Source: Thermophagus xiamenensis
Lineage (GTDB): Bacteria; Bacteroidota; Bacteroidia; Bacteroidales; Marinilabiliaceae
Length of the DNA stretch: 64,000 nt
Assembly: GCF_900112795.1 (NCBI RefSeq)
Contig: NZ_FONA01000001.1
Coordinates: 124,001 to 188,000 of the forward strand
Direction: 5' to 3'
The notes under the pieces were generated by a model. The model did not search any database and was not told where the DNA came from. It saw nothing but the letters and a program-made list of their open reading frames with translations. Position 1 is the stretch's first letter, and each line of letters begins with the position of its first letter. This document shows, piece after piece, positions 1 through 7,198 of the stretch. A program made the translations under genes and the position numbers.

Positions 1-24
1 AGAGTGCTTGTTGTAACTCAAAAG

Positions 25-266
25 TTAAAGATTAGCTCCTTTTTGGCTTAGAACCCACCTTTCAGGCGATACAATACCGGACCGGCGGCGTACGTAACCA
101 TCCGGCATGACATGCAAACAGAATCGACGCAGAAACTCTTCTCCTTTGAGTGGTACCGTTTTTTTGTACCCTATCCCGGTAGTCTTTTCTCAAAATGAAA
201 AACAAACAAGGCAATGCGCCGGATGTAATTGTCTTGCGTACTTCCGCTCTGACCACGAAGCTCCAT
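25..266 (-). pseudogene. IS91-type element remnant (tyrosine recombinase N-terminus joined to IS91 transposase C-terminus)
   Basis: Two short minus-strand reading frames abut at 170/171. The upstream one (266-171) reads MELRGQSGSTQDNYIRRIAL and onward, which resembles the SAM-like N-terminal domain of tyrosine recombinases, and stops at a TAG. The second (about 170-25), in another frame, reads KGEEFLRRFCLHVMPDGYVR and resembles the conserved C-terminal block of IS91-family (HUH) transposases (EF-RRF--HV-P-G). Some IS91-like elements carry a tyrosine recombinase gene just upstream of the transposase in the same orientation. I therefore infer an internal deletion that fused the two remnants out of frame. 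Neither piece can be functional. The match is from memory of the families, not a search; the recombinase part is less certain than the transposase part. Confidence 0.5.
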
Positions 267-429
267 CTTATGCTCCGGCTTTAAATTCAGGAACAAGTAC
301 CATGGCCGGCTCAACAATCGTTAAGCCTGTCTTTCATCTCATAACTGTATTATTTTAAGGTGAATAATTCAGATACTACCATTTGTAACTAAAATAATTT
401 ATGCTATTTTTGGTATGGGCTGTCGCGTA

Positions 430-517
430 GGGATTTAGTTCAACAAGCGGTCATAGTGCATAGCTTGCCGCAGGTGCAATACAAGCTACGCACCATACCG
501 CGTAAACGTTTTAGGTC
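430..517 (+). repeat. attC-like recombination site, first of the array
   Basis: An imperfect palindrome: GCGGTCATAGTGCATAGCTT near 448 pairs with CAAGCTACGCACCATACCGC at 482-501, leaving a few unpaired bases in one arm, as attC sites do. The 3' end is CGTTTTAGG at 507-515, a variant of the GTTRRRY core. The left arm, CAACAAGCGGTCATA, is nearly the same as that of the site after the next gene (CAACACGCGGTCATA). No gene lies just before it, so it may mark the end of a lost cassette or the array boundary. Confidence 0.6.
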
Positions 518-534
518 ATGTTCGAGTACCACAA

Positions 535-696
535 CAGAAATTTACACACACGTAAGCAAACGAACTCTTGCAAATATAAAAAGCCCTTTAGACCAAATTA
601 CAGAACATAAACAACTCAACAACTGACAATTAAACAAATATAGACAAAATAGATATAAACACAATTTGCATTTATACATACGTTGTGCGTTATTGA
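535..696 (+). repeat. Degenerate attC-like half site before the first cassette gene
   Basis: The bases just before the first cassette gene end in TACGTTGTGCGTTATTG (679-695), which matches the R' end (CGTTA) of the other sites. A possible left arm, ACACACGTAAGC at about 549-560, pairs only weakly with it. Between attC-like site 1 and the gene at 710 I see no coding sequence, so this stretch may be a decayed cassette or site. Confidence 0.3.
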
Positions 697-709
697 GAAA
701 CCAAGATAG

Positions 710-1669
710 ATGAGTAAAACTAAATTCAATAAATCCGTATTCTTTATTGATAATAAAGGAGCAAAAAGATTTCTTTTTAAGTGCATAAATTATGGTGATA
801 ATGATAACTTAAAGTTTATTTTCAACTTTCCAAACAAAGGAAAATCTATAATCTTTTCACCTGATGACAATTCTTATCCTGACAATATAGAAATTAGGTC
901 ATATGCGGAATTAAGTTATCATCAGGATGGTAGTTTATTGTGGAAGTTTCCAAAAAGAAAGGGAGGACAACCTCAAAATTACTACAATCCTCATGGAGTA
1001 GGTAGTAGAAGAACTGATTTAGATAACATTAAACTATGGGAACCAATAGTTCAAGGAAATATAATCCGTTATAAGGATTGTATAAATGAAGAAACCATTG
1101 AATCAGAAGAAATAGTTGATTGCAAAGAAATATTTGATGGCACTCCTTTTGAATATTACGTGTATTTAGGAAACTTAGCTTATGCGAATCCACCAAATAA
1201 TAAGAATGGTGAATATATTCATAGAGTTAATGATGTTACCGAAAAGCTTGATATGATTTTGTGGTTTAGAAAATCCGAATTTAACGGATTGCATCATATG
1301 ATTGGGGAAATACCTGTAGTGAATGATAATAATAGAGTAAAGATTATTGAACCAAATTTTCCATTGGACCATAGTGGAGCATTTGAAATAGATTTAGGTT
1401 TTTTGAACAATGCAGCATGGAATGCAGAGATTGTTAATGAACACATGAAGCTGAACATGAATGTTTTAGTCAATTCTCAACCTAATACCCTTGTTTGCAA
1501 AACATTATTAAAGTATAATCCATATTTAAATCAAATTAAAGAACTATTGGGATACAATAAGTGTGTAGCTATTTCGCCAATATATCAACATCAAAAATTG
1601 GACATTAGGCTAGGTGGCATTTTAAAAAAGGAAAATGATTCAGATACATTTATAATTTTAACCATTTAG
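710..1669 (+). CDS. Cassette-borne hypothetical protein (319 aa)
   Basis: I do not recognise the family. The predicted protein is 319 residues, rich in Asn, Lys and Ile, with no signal peptide and no obvious membrane helix, so it is probably cytoplasmic. Short features such as GKSIIFSPDDNSYPDN and NYYNPHGVGSRRTDLDN look like parts of a beta-rich fold but give no function. The ATG at 710 lies 15 bp after the CGTTATTG end of a possible attC half site, and the stop is followed within 10 bp by a clear attC-like palindrome. One gene per site-bounded unit is the layout of an integron cassette. The gene is more AT-rich than the housekeeping genes of the window. Confidence 0.75.
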   Translation: MSKTKFNKSVFFIDNKGAKRFLFKCINYGDNDNLKFIFNFPNKGKSIIFSPDDNSYPDNIEIRSYAELSYHQDGSLLWKFPKRKGGQPQNYYNPHGVGSRRTDLDNIKLWEPIVQGNIIRYKDCINEETIESEEIVDCKEIFDGTPFEYYVYLGNLAYANPPNNKNGEYIHRVNDVTEKLDMILWFRKSEFNGLHHMIGEIPVVNDNNRVKIIEPNFPLDHSGAFEIDLGFLNNAAWNAEIVNEHMKLNMNVLVNSQPNTLVCKTLLKYNPYLNQIKELLGYNKCVAISPIYQHQKLDIRLGGILKKENDSDTFIILTI

Positions 1670-1676
1670 ACAAAAC

Positions 1677-1818
1677 AATAACGTACAACACGCGGTCATA
1701 AAACATTGCTCGGATAGTGGTATATTTGAACGAAATAACATTTAATCAACGACTTATCGGGCCGATAAGTTTGTGCTTTGAAATGCGCAACGTCTCATAC
1801 CGCCATCCGTTATGGGTT
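1677..1818 (+). repeat. attC-like recombination site after cassette 1
   Basis: It begins ATAACG (1678) just after the stop codon and ends CCGTTATGGG (1807-1816) 26 bp before the next ATG. The arm GCGGTCATAAAACATTGC (1692-1709) pairs with GCAACGTCTCATACCGC (1787-1803) with typical extra-helical bases. The centre holds a perfect 8-bp stem, CTTATCGG/CCGATAAG (1753-1770), in the place of the variable terminal structure of attC sites. Confidence 0.72.
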
Positions 1819-1842
1819 ATAAATAAATGAAACTACCTACTT

Positions 1843-2565
1843 ATGAAAGAGGATTATAAAATAAATTTAGAGCCTTCGGAATCTGACTTAAAAGAGATTG
1901 AAAACTGGCTGCTAGATGAGAGTAAAAAATATGACGACGGATTTTATTGTAACTGGAATATTATCGAAAGATCATATCATAAAAATGAAGTCATAAGTTT
2001 TGAATTAAATGAAAAGATTATTGGTTTTGTCGTATGGAGTCAAAGAGAGATTTATACTGAGATTGATATATTGGAAATACATCCAGAATTTAGGAGAAAA
2101 GGATTAGGAAAAATCTTCTACGATAAAATTGAGAAATCATTTAAAGAAAGAGGTTCTCTTGCAATTAAACTTTTCTGTGAACCAAAAGAATCTGAAAAGT
2201 TTTGGCGAAAAATGGGTTTTATTCAATTTCCAATAAGAGGTTATTCTGAATCAAAGCTCACTTTTTATAAACCATTAATTGATTCTTGTAAACCGACAGA
2301 TAAATCTAATGACTTAAATAAAATTGAATTATGGGATGTTGAACCATATCAAGCAAATAAAAAAGAGCCACGTTGGATTTGGGAAATTAAAATGGAGAAT
2401 AACAAACTTATATATCCGATAATACAACCATGTAATGTAAATTGGAATGTTCGTTGGACGAAAAATGGGAAAATTATAAAGGAGGCCAAAGTAAAATACT
2501 TTTCGAGAGAGAATCCCATTGAATTTAGTCCTTTTATGTATATTGAATATTTAAATGAAAAATAA
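1843..2565 (+). CDS. Cassette-borne GNAT N-acetyltransferase with C-terminal extension
   Basis: Predicted to transfer an acetyl group from acetyl-CoA to an amine; the substrate is unknown. Residues about 50-145 form a GNAT fold: IIGFVVWSQ (beta strands), ILEIHPEFRRKGLGKIFYDK (motif A with the R/Q-x-x-G-x-G/A pyrophosphate loop) and ESEKFWRKMGF (motif B). About 95 further residues (from roughly 146) follow that are not part of a minimal GNAT domain; they contain many Trp and charged residues (IKMENNKLIYPIIQPCNVNW), and I do not recognise them. The protein is cytoplasmic. The gene sits alone between two attC-like sites; GNATs are among the most common recognisable cassette genes in chromosomal integrons. 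The substrate could be an antibiotic, a toxin or a tRNA. Confidence 0.82.
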   Translation: MKEDYKINLEPSESDLKEIENWLLDESKKYDDGFYCNWNIIERSYHKNEVISFELNEKIIGFVVWSQREIYTEIDILEIHPEFRRKGLGKIFYDKIEKSFKERGSLAIKLFCEPKESEKFWRKMGFIQFPIRGYSESKLTFYKPLIDSCKPTDKSNDLNKIELWDVEPYQANKKEPRWIWEIKMENNKLIYPIIQPCNVNWNVRWTKNGKIIKEAKVKYFSRENPIEFSPFMYIEYLNEK

Positions 2566-2572
2566 TTACAAC

Positions 2573-2706
2573 CCATAACATTTTATAAATTCTATGGCGG
2601 CTTCTGTGCCATGCCAACTGCGGCTTTCCGCATTTTGGCTCTGTCTGTATTCGGACAGAGATTCAGCTCGAAAGCCGCCACATAACTTATAATTTTCCGT
2701 TAGCAT
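2573..2706 (+). repeat. attC-like recombination site after cassette 2
   Basis: The longest and best-paired of the set. CCATAACA (2573-2580) opens it and CCGTTAGC (2697-2704) closes it. The arm TTTATAAATTCTATGGCGGC (from 2581) pairs with GCCGCCACATAACTTATAA (2674-2692) with bulged bases. An inner hairpin CTCTGTC/GACAGAG (about 2640-2660) forms the tip. It starts 8 bp after the GNAT stop codon. Confidence 0.77.
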
Positions 2707-2749
2707 TTATTGTAAAGACAGACTACCTTAAAACTAAAAAAGTTAGATA

Positions 2750-3334
2750 ATGACAAATCAGGTAACAGAAAGAATTCAAATTATAGAAAGATTTAAATCT
2801 ATTTATAACTGGAAAGGAAAAACGGAAGAAAAAAGGTTTAAAGCTCTTAAATACACCTCATTGCTTGATTATGGACTTATGATGGTTTTACTTGCTTTTT
2901 CAATTTTAGCTTCAGGGTTGACTTCATTTCATGTTAACTCGATTATAAGTGGTAATTGGGAAAAATCTGGACTTCTAGTATTGATGACAATGTCTCTATC
3001 AATTAGGGCACCATTTGGATTTATTGAATTAATACTAAAGAAACATTACAAAGAAATTAAAGATTTAAAAATTGACTTTGACGATAAACTTAATCATGAC
3101 TTAGAATTCTTAATTTCAAAATTTAATAACCGAAATAAATATCTCTACATAACAGGACTTCCTGCAATATTGATTTTAATTGCAGCTTTATTGCAAGTAT
3201 TTGACCTGAATCCATATTGGGACAATTTTGCATATTTTGTAGGTGGAGTAAGTGTTTATATTTTAATTCGTATCAATTACGATATTATTAGACTAAAAAG
3301 GAATTTAAGAAAAGTAAACCTTTTAAAAAGATAA
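2750..3334 (+). CDS. Cassette-borne four-helix membrane protein, unknown function
   Basis: A 194-residue protein that I do not recognise. It has a charged N-terminal 45 residues, a hydrophobic pair (about 48-68 LDYGLMMVLLAFSILASGL and about 80-100 LLVLMTMSL), a charged, probably helical cytoplasmic linker (KKHYKEIKDLKIDFDDKLNH), and a second hydrophobic pair (YITGLPAILILIAALLQVF and FAYFVGGVSVYILI), ending in a basic tail (RLKRNLRKVNLLKR). Both termini are likely cytoplasmic. There is no signal peptide. It lies alone between two attC-like sites. Small multi-span proteins of unknown role are common in cassette arrays; immunity and abortive-infection functions are possible but not shown. Confidence 0.75.
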   Translation: MTNQVTERIQIIERFKSIYNWKGKTEEKRFKALKYTSLLDYGLMMVLLAFSILASGLTSFHVNSIISGNWEKSGLLVLMTMSLSIRAPFGFIELILKKHYKEIKDLKIDFDDKLNHDLEFLISKFNNRNKYLYITGLPAILILIAALLQVFDLNPYWDNFAYFVGGVSVYILIRINYDIIRLKRNLRKVNLLKR

Positions 3335-3346
3335 AAAACAACAAAA

Positions 3347-3477
3347 TACTAACACACGTAAAACATTGGGGCTTGGGTGGTTATTCATACATTCTGCCGC
3401 GCATCAAGTTCGGTGAAACTGGACAGGTAAGTAGCCCGCAATCCCCAACGATTTCGTACCGCAATCCGTTATAGCCA
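3347..3477 (+). repeat. attC-like recombination site after cassette 3
   Basis: It opens with ACTAACAC (3348-3355) and closes with CCGTTATAGCC (3466-3476), 19 bp before the next ATG. CACGTAAAACATTGGGGCTT in the left arm pairs with CAATCCCCAACGATTTCGTA in the right arm. The spacing and orientation are the same as for the neighbouring sites. Confidence 0.72.
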
Positions 3478-3494
3478 AAATAAATTAAGACAGC

Positions 3495-4463
3495 ATGCCT
3501 ATTGATTTTTCAGATATTTTAGTTATAGGAGTCTCAAGTAGAGCACTTTTCAACCTCGAAATTGAAAATAAGATTTTTGAAGAAGAAGGAATTGTCGGTT
3601 ATCGAAAGTATCAACAAGAACATGAGGACAAAATTTTAGATCCAGGCACAGCATTCTATTTGGTTCAGAGTTTGTTGCATTTGAATAAGATTTCTAAAAA
3701 GAGAATTGTTGAAGTTGTAGTCATGTCTCGTAATAGTCCAGAGACTGGTGTAAGAATAATGAATTCACTAAGGAAACATAAACTAGATATCACAAGAATA
3801 GCTCTTAGTGGTGGTGAACCATTATCTCCATTCATAGATGCATTTGATATTGACTTATTTTTAAGTAAAGATGCAAAAGACGTACAAGCAGTGATTGATT
3901 CAAAAAGTTGTGCTGCAGCATATATTTATGAGCCGCCAACGGAATTTAAACCTTTAGATAATAGAGTTAAAATTGCTTTTGACGCAGATGCTGTACTTTT
4001 TTCTGATGAGTCAGAGGCTAGATACAAAAAAGAAGGAATGGCTGCCTTTCATCAATATGAGTCAGAACATGAAGACGAACCATTAGGAGAAGGTCCATTT
4101 GCCACATTATTAATCAAACTTTCTAAGATTCAAGAGGAACTAACTACAACAATAGAGCTTTCTCCATTGAGAATTGCAATTGTTACAGCAAGAAATGCAC
4201 CTTCTCACATGAGAGTGATTAAGACATTACGAAAATGGGGAGTATATGTTGATGAAGCATATTTTTTAGGCGGACTTTCAAAAGATAAAATACTAAAAGC
4301 TTTTGGAGCACATATTTTCTTTGATGACCAAGATGTTCACCTGACAAAATCCTCAAAAGTTGTTCCTTCAGGGAAAGTCCCTTATGCATTTGATTCTCCA
4401 TTAAAAGAAATAAAACCCAAAGAAATAAAACTAGACAAATCAATTAAAACAAATGACAAATAA
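3495..4463 (+). CDS. Cassette-borne cytosolic 5'-nucleotidase (5-nucleotidase family, cN-I-like)
   Basis: Predicted to remove the 5'-phosphate from nucleoside monophosphates. The sequence follows the bacterial 5-nucleotidase family related to animal cytosolic 5'-nucleotidase I. An N-terminal half (1-150) contains VVVMSRNSPETGVRIMNSL and ITRIALSGGEPLSPFIDAF. A second block contains the HAD-like motif KIAFDADAVLFSDESE (about 157-172), then ARNAPSHMRVIKTLRKWGV and IFFDDQDVHL near 280. About 320 residues is the usual family length. There is no signal peptide, so it acts in the cytoplasm. It occupies its own attC-bounded cassette. A housekeeping-type nucleotidase is unusual cassette cargo; nucleotide depletion during phage infection is a possible role, but this is inference. 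Confidence 0.8.
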   Translation: MPIDFSDILVIGVSSRALFNLEIENKIFEEEGIVGYRKYQQEHEDKILDPGTAFYLVQSLLHLNKISKKRIVEVVVMSRNSPETGVRIMNSLRKHKLDITRIALSGGEPLSPFIDAFDIDLFLSKDAKDVQAVIDSKSCAAAYIYEPPTEFKPLDNRVKIAFDADAVLFSDESEARYKKEGMAAFHQYESEHEDEPLGEGPFATLLIKLSKIQEELTTTIELSPLRIAIVTARNAPSHMRVIKTLRKWGVYVDEAYFLGGLSKDKILKAFGAHIFFDDQDVHLTKSSKVVPSGKVPYAFDSPLKEIKPKEIKLDKSIKTNDK

Positions 4464-4471
4464 TCAAAATT

Positions 4472-4610
4472 CAGGCTATAACAATGTATAAAAATAATAC
4501 CCGAGATAGTAGTAAATTCAAGGGTTGTAGCCCGCTTCAAAATTGTAGCGGTTTGATAAGTTTGAAGCCCGCAATCGCCTACTTTGCATATACTAAACGT
4601 TATAGGTAAT
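4472..4610 (+). repeat. attC-like recombination site after cassette 4
   Basis: GGCTATAACA (4474-4483) opens it and ACGTTATAGG (4597-4606) closes it, 26 bp before the next ATG. The outer arms CTATAAC and GTTATAG are exact complements. The inner part holds GGTTGTAGCCCGCTTCA and TTTGATAAGTTTGAAGCCCG, which form a smaller stem (GCTTCAAA/TTTGAAGC). The outermost bases follow the nucleotidase stop codon by about 10 bp. Confidence 0.7.
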
Positions 4611-4632
4611 TGCAAAATAAAAATAACAGTAT

Positions 4633-5332
4633 ATGAAAATACCGAATTGGTTAAAGGTAGTTTGGTGGATTATTCTAATCGGAATTACCACACGAACACT
4701 TCTTTTAAGAAACGAAGACATAATTTCAGGAAAATCTGTTCCATTTGATATTTTCGTATTTATAATTTGGGTTGCTTTAATGTTAGCTCCATTATTTCAA
4801 GAGATAAATATATTTGGTATTAAGCTTAAACAATCAATAGACGAGCTTAAAAGTCAGATTAACGAAGTTAAAAATGAGATTAGTAATAAAAACACTTTTA
4901 ACCCGACAATAAATCTGACACCAACTGCTGATAATAAAATACAAGAATTAGAAGATAAGTATTCTAAAATACTTGACAACATACTCAAAAACAAAGGGAT
5001 AACTTCTCAAACAGAACCTCAAAACACATTTAATGTTCCTGAATCTAATCAGTTTCTATTTGCGACTCGATTTCGAATAGAAACCGAGTTAAGACGAATT
5101 TGGGAATATTCAATAGGCAATAACCAAGAAAAAAGAAGAACCTCAGCAATTTCAATATTGAGAGATTTAACAGACAATCGGATTATAACAAAAGATGTTT
5201 ACTATCCCACTTAGAGAAGTAATAGCAATTGCGAATTATGGAATCCACGGAGAAGACATATCTGAAAAACAAATAAAATTTGTCAAAGATATTGCACCTA
5301 AATTAATTGCAACTTTAAAAGAAATTGAATAA
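4633..5332 (+). CDS. Cassette-borne membrane-anchored coiled-coil protein, apparently frameshifted
   Basis: I do not recognise the family. The first frame (4633-5214, 193 aa) has two N-terminal membrane helices (WLKVVWWIILIGITTRTLLL, about residues 5-24, and FDIFVFIIWVALMLAPLF), a coiled-coil region (IDELKSQINEVKNEI) and a C-terminal helical domain. It then stops at TAG 5212-5214. In the +1 frame the reading continues without a break from 5195 to 5332 (LREVIAIANYGIHGEDISEK and on), which looks like the natural C-terminus of the same domain. I infer a one-base change near CCCACT (5206-5211), giving an original product of about 232 residues. It could be a real mutation, a sequencing error or, less likely, programmed frameshifting. 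Confidence 0.65.
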
Positions 5333-5339
5333 AACAGTT

Positions 5340-5921
5340 ATGAAAGGACAAGAGATATGGAAAATATGGCCTCCCTATGAAATATTTTATATTGAAAGTC
5401 TTTTAACTAAGACTAAGACGGCAATATCAGATTATGAACTTTTAGATAAAGTCATAACTGACCAGAAATTATTTGAGCAAAACCCAGATATATTAATTGA
5501 CTTAGCCGAAAACATCATCAATCAAGGTGCAGCCATTTCAAGATATCTATTTCCATCTCGTTATAAGGGACCAAAAAGTAAAATTCATAAACTGAGAGGT
5601 GAGAAACTAAGAGAATCTCTTCAAATCAAACAAGATAATGTTTTAAAACATCGATATGTCCGTGACTATGCTGAACACTTTGATGAAAAGTTAGATATAT
5701 ATTTATCCAAACCAATTGCAGGTAATTTTATACCATCTAGAGTGGTTTTTAATTCCAATGAATTAGACGAAGTGACTTTTGTTTTTAGAGCATATGTAAT
5801 TAATGAGTTTAAGTTCATTTGTCTCGAAAAAGAAATTGTGATACTTCCAATTATTGAAGAAATTTATAGAATACATAACCTCTTAATTGACTTTAAAGAT
5901 AATGGAGGAAGATTGAAATAA
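5340..5921 (+). CDS. Hypothetical protein sharing the last cassette (193 aa)
   Basis: Unrecognised, with no signal peptide and no membrane helix. The sequence is rich in charged residues and probably mostly helical (TKTAISDYELLDKVITDQKL; KLRGEKLRESLQIKQDNVLK). I chose the ATG at 5340; a TTG at 5325 in the same frame would overlap the end of the preceding frameshifted gene. No attC-like site separates it from that gene, so the two appear to share one cassette and may form a functional pair. No convincing attC site follows it either, so the array seems to end or be truncated here. Confidence 0.65.
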   Translation: MKGQEIWKIWPPYEIFYIESLLTKTKTAISDYELLDKVITDQKLFEQNPDILIDLAENIINQGAAISRYLFPSRYKGPKSKIHKLRGEKLRESLQIKQDNVLKHRYVRDYAEHFDEKLDIYLSKPIAGNFIPSRVVFNSNELDEVTFVFRAYVINEFKFICLEKEIVILPIIEEIYRIHNLLIDFKDNGGRLK

Positions 5922-6456
5922 AAACTACCTACAATATATAGGAGTATGAGCGCTCAGCACGCCCCTACCGATTACTCCAGTTTGAATTACATCCCGGTAG
6001 AACTACAACCGATTATTATGGACTTACAGTGTAGACTCACCCTTTATGTAACCTTCCCCGTAAACCGGACAGCTTAAAATCAGACTGTAACCTTCCCCCT
6101 TTCCAGCCCAACCCCAAAACAGCCATATTACATTTTGTAAAACCAAAATTCCAAATGCATATTGCGGTAAGCGGATGGAGTCTGCCGGGGAAAGCCTGTT
6201 GCACCAAGGAGTTAAGATGTCGGCAAGAAACTCCGGGCCCTGCACCATTCCACCCTTCACCATTTCACCCTACACCAACCCACCCTTTTACCATCAACCC
6301 AGTAGATTGTTAGATGTAAGATACCCCTTGCGCCTTGCCCCATGCTCTTTGCCATCCTGAGCGCTAGTCCCCCTTCTGGCTTCTGACTTCTAGCCTCTGG
6401 CTTCTGCCCTCTGGCTTCTGTTAAAAAAAAAGAGCCACCGTTTCGTGAATACTCTT
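5922..6456. other. Non-coding, low-complexity stretch
   Basis: No gene is supported. It contains a small inverted repeat (GGAGTA at about 5940 against TACTCC at about 5974), two copies of TGTAACCTTCCCC (about 6047 and 6088), a C-rich low-complexity run at 6240-6300 (repeats of CACCATTYCACCC) and a CTTCTGG/CTTCTGA simple repeat at about 6370-6420. Open frames across it lack coding character and ribosome binding sites. Confidence 0.6.
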
Positions 6457-6687
6457 ATGATCGGTCTTAAGGGGCTTATGAGCAACCTTAAGAGGTTTAT
6501 GAGAGACCTTAAGGGGCTTATGATCAACCCTGAGAGGTTTATGAGAGACCCTGAGGGGTTTATGAGAAACCCTGAGGGGTTTATGAGAGACCCTGAGGGG
6601 TTTATGAGAAACCCTGAGAGGTTTATGAGAAACCCTGAGGGGTTTATGAGAAACCCTGAGAGGTTTATGAGAAACCCTGAGACCTTT
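6457..6687 (+). repeat. Tandem array: 11 units of 21 bp, each a small palindrome
   Basis: Eleven head-to-tail 21-bp units, typified by ATGAGAAACCCTGAGGGGTT plus one T. Each holds an inverted repeat AAACCC-TGAG-GGGTTT, or a close variant (AACCTTAAGAGGTT; GACCCTGAGGGGTT). Units 1-4 are the most divergent; units 5-10 are nearly identical. Because 21 is a multiple of three, it can be read as a repetitive peptide (MRNPEGF), but there is no ribosome binding site and only a GTG start. I treat it as a DNA or RNA repeat, not a gene. It is followed by a T-run (GACCTTTTTGC). Confidence 0.85.
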
Positions 6688-6883
6688 TTGCAGACTTGTT
6701 TATCCTAAATTATCGTAACGGACTTTTTTGCCGGGGTTAAGGAGGCGGACCTGAGTTTCCGGCGGCAACCAGCGGGATGACGTTTCGTTGCTTCATCAGA
6801 CACAGCTCCCGGGGCATCTTAGACAGATTCCTCTATCGGATACTTTCAAAGATTCTTAGCCAACGCCTAATTAATAAAAAAGA

Positions 6884-6953
6884 AGTTTTTATTTTTGACA
6901 AACCAATCACATTAAATGTGAGTGTCATGGCAAAAAAACATTCCAAAAAGTAA
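6884..6953 (+). repeat. Decayed duplicate of the leader and first codons of the next gene
   Basis: AAGTTTTTATTTTTGACAAA (from 6883), followed by a short spacer and ATG GCA AAA AAA CAT TCC AAA AAG TAA (6927-6953, MAKKHSKK), parallels the leader of the gene at 7199: AAGTTTTTAATTTTGACAAA (from 7155) with the start MVKKNSQKK. The first copy stops after eight codons. I see no further coding remnant between 6954 and 7198. Confidence 0.6.
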
Positions 6954-7198
6954 ACAATTATCCCCTGTTTTCCATCTTTTAAAAACTTCAAAAAAGGGGA
7001 AAATGCCCGTAATCTTAAAGATAACAAATCAATTTAAGAGATAAACAATTACCTCTAAGCCAAGACTTAGTAGACACACAACAATACTTAAACTAATAAT
7101 GGCCAACTATCAAAATAAAAGAATTATTATCCTAATTCCTACTTAAAATATTAATAAGTTTTTAATTTTGACAAACTATAACATTAATTGGGAGCACC

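Noticed and set aside
107-358. Plus-strand open frame of 83 residues at the left edge
   Set aside because: It is the antisense of the IS91/recombinase remnant and has no recognisable sequence.
5922-6010. A further attC-like site after the last cassette gene
   Set aside because: Only a 6-bp inverted repeat (GGAGTA/TACTCC) is present; there is no TAAC/GTTA pair of ends.
6400-6700. CRISPR array
   Set aside because: The 21-bp units are contiguous with no unique spacers, and no cas genes are in the window.
6445-6708. Open frame encoding a repetitive MRNPEGF peptide
   Set aside because: It arises from the 21-bp DNA repeat, starts with GTG without a ribosome binding site and has no neighbours or composition suggesting a gene.
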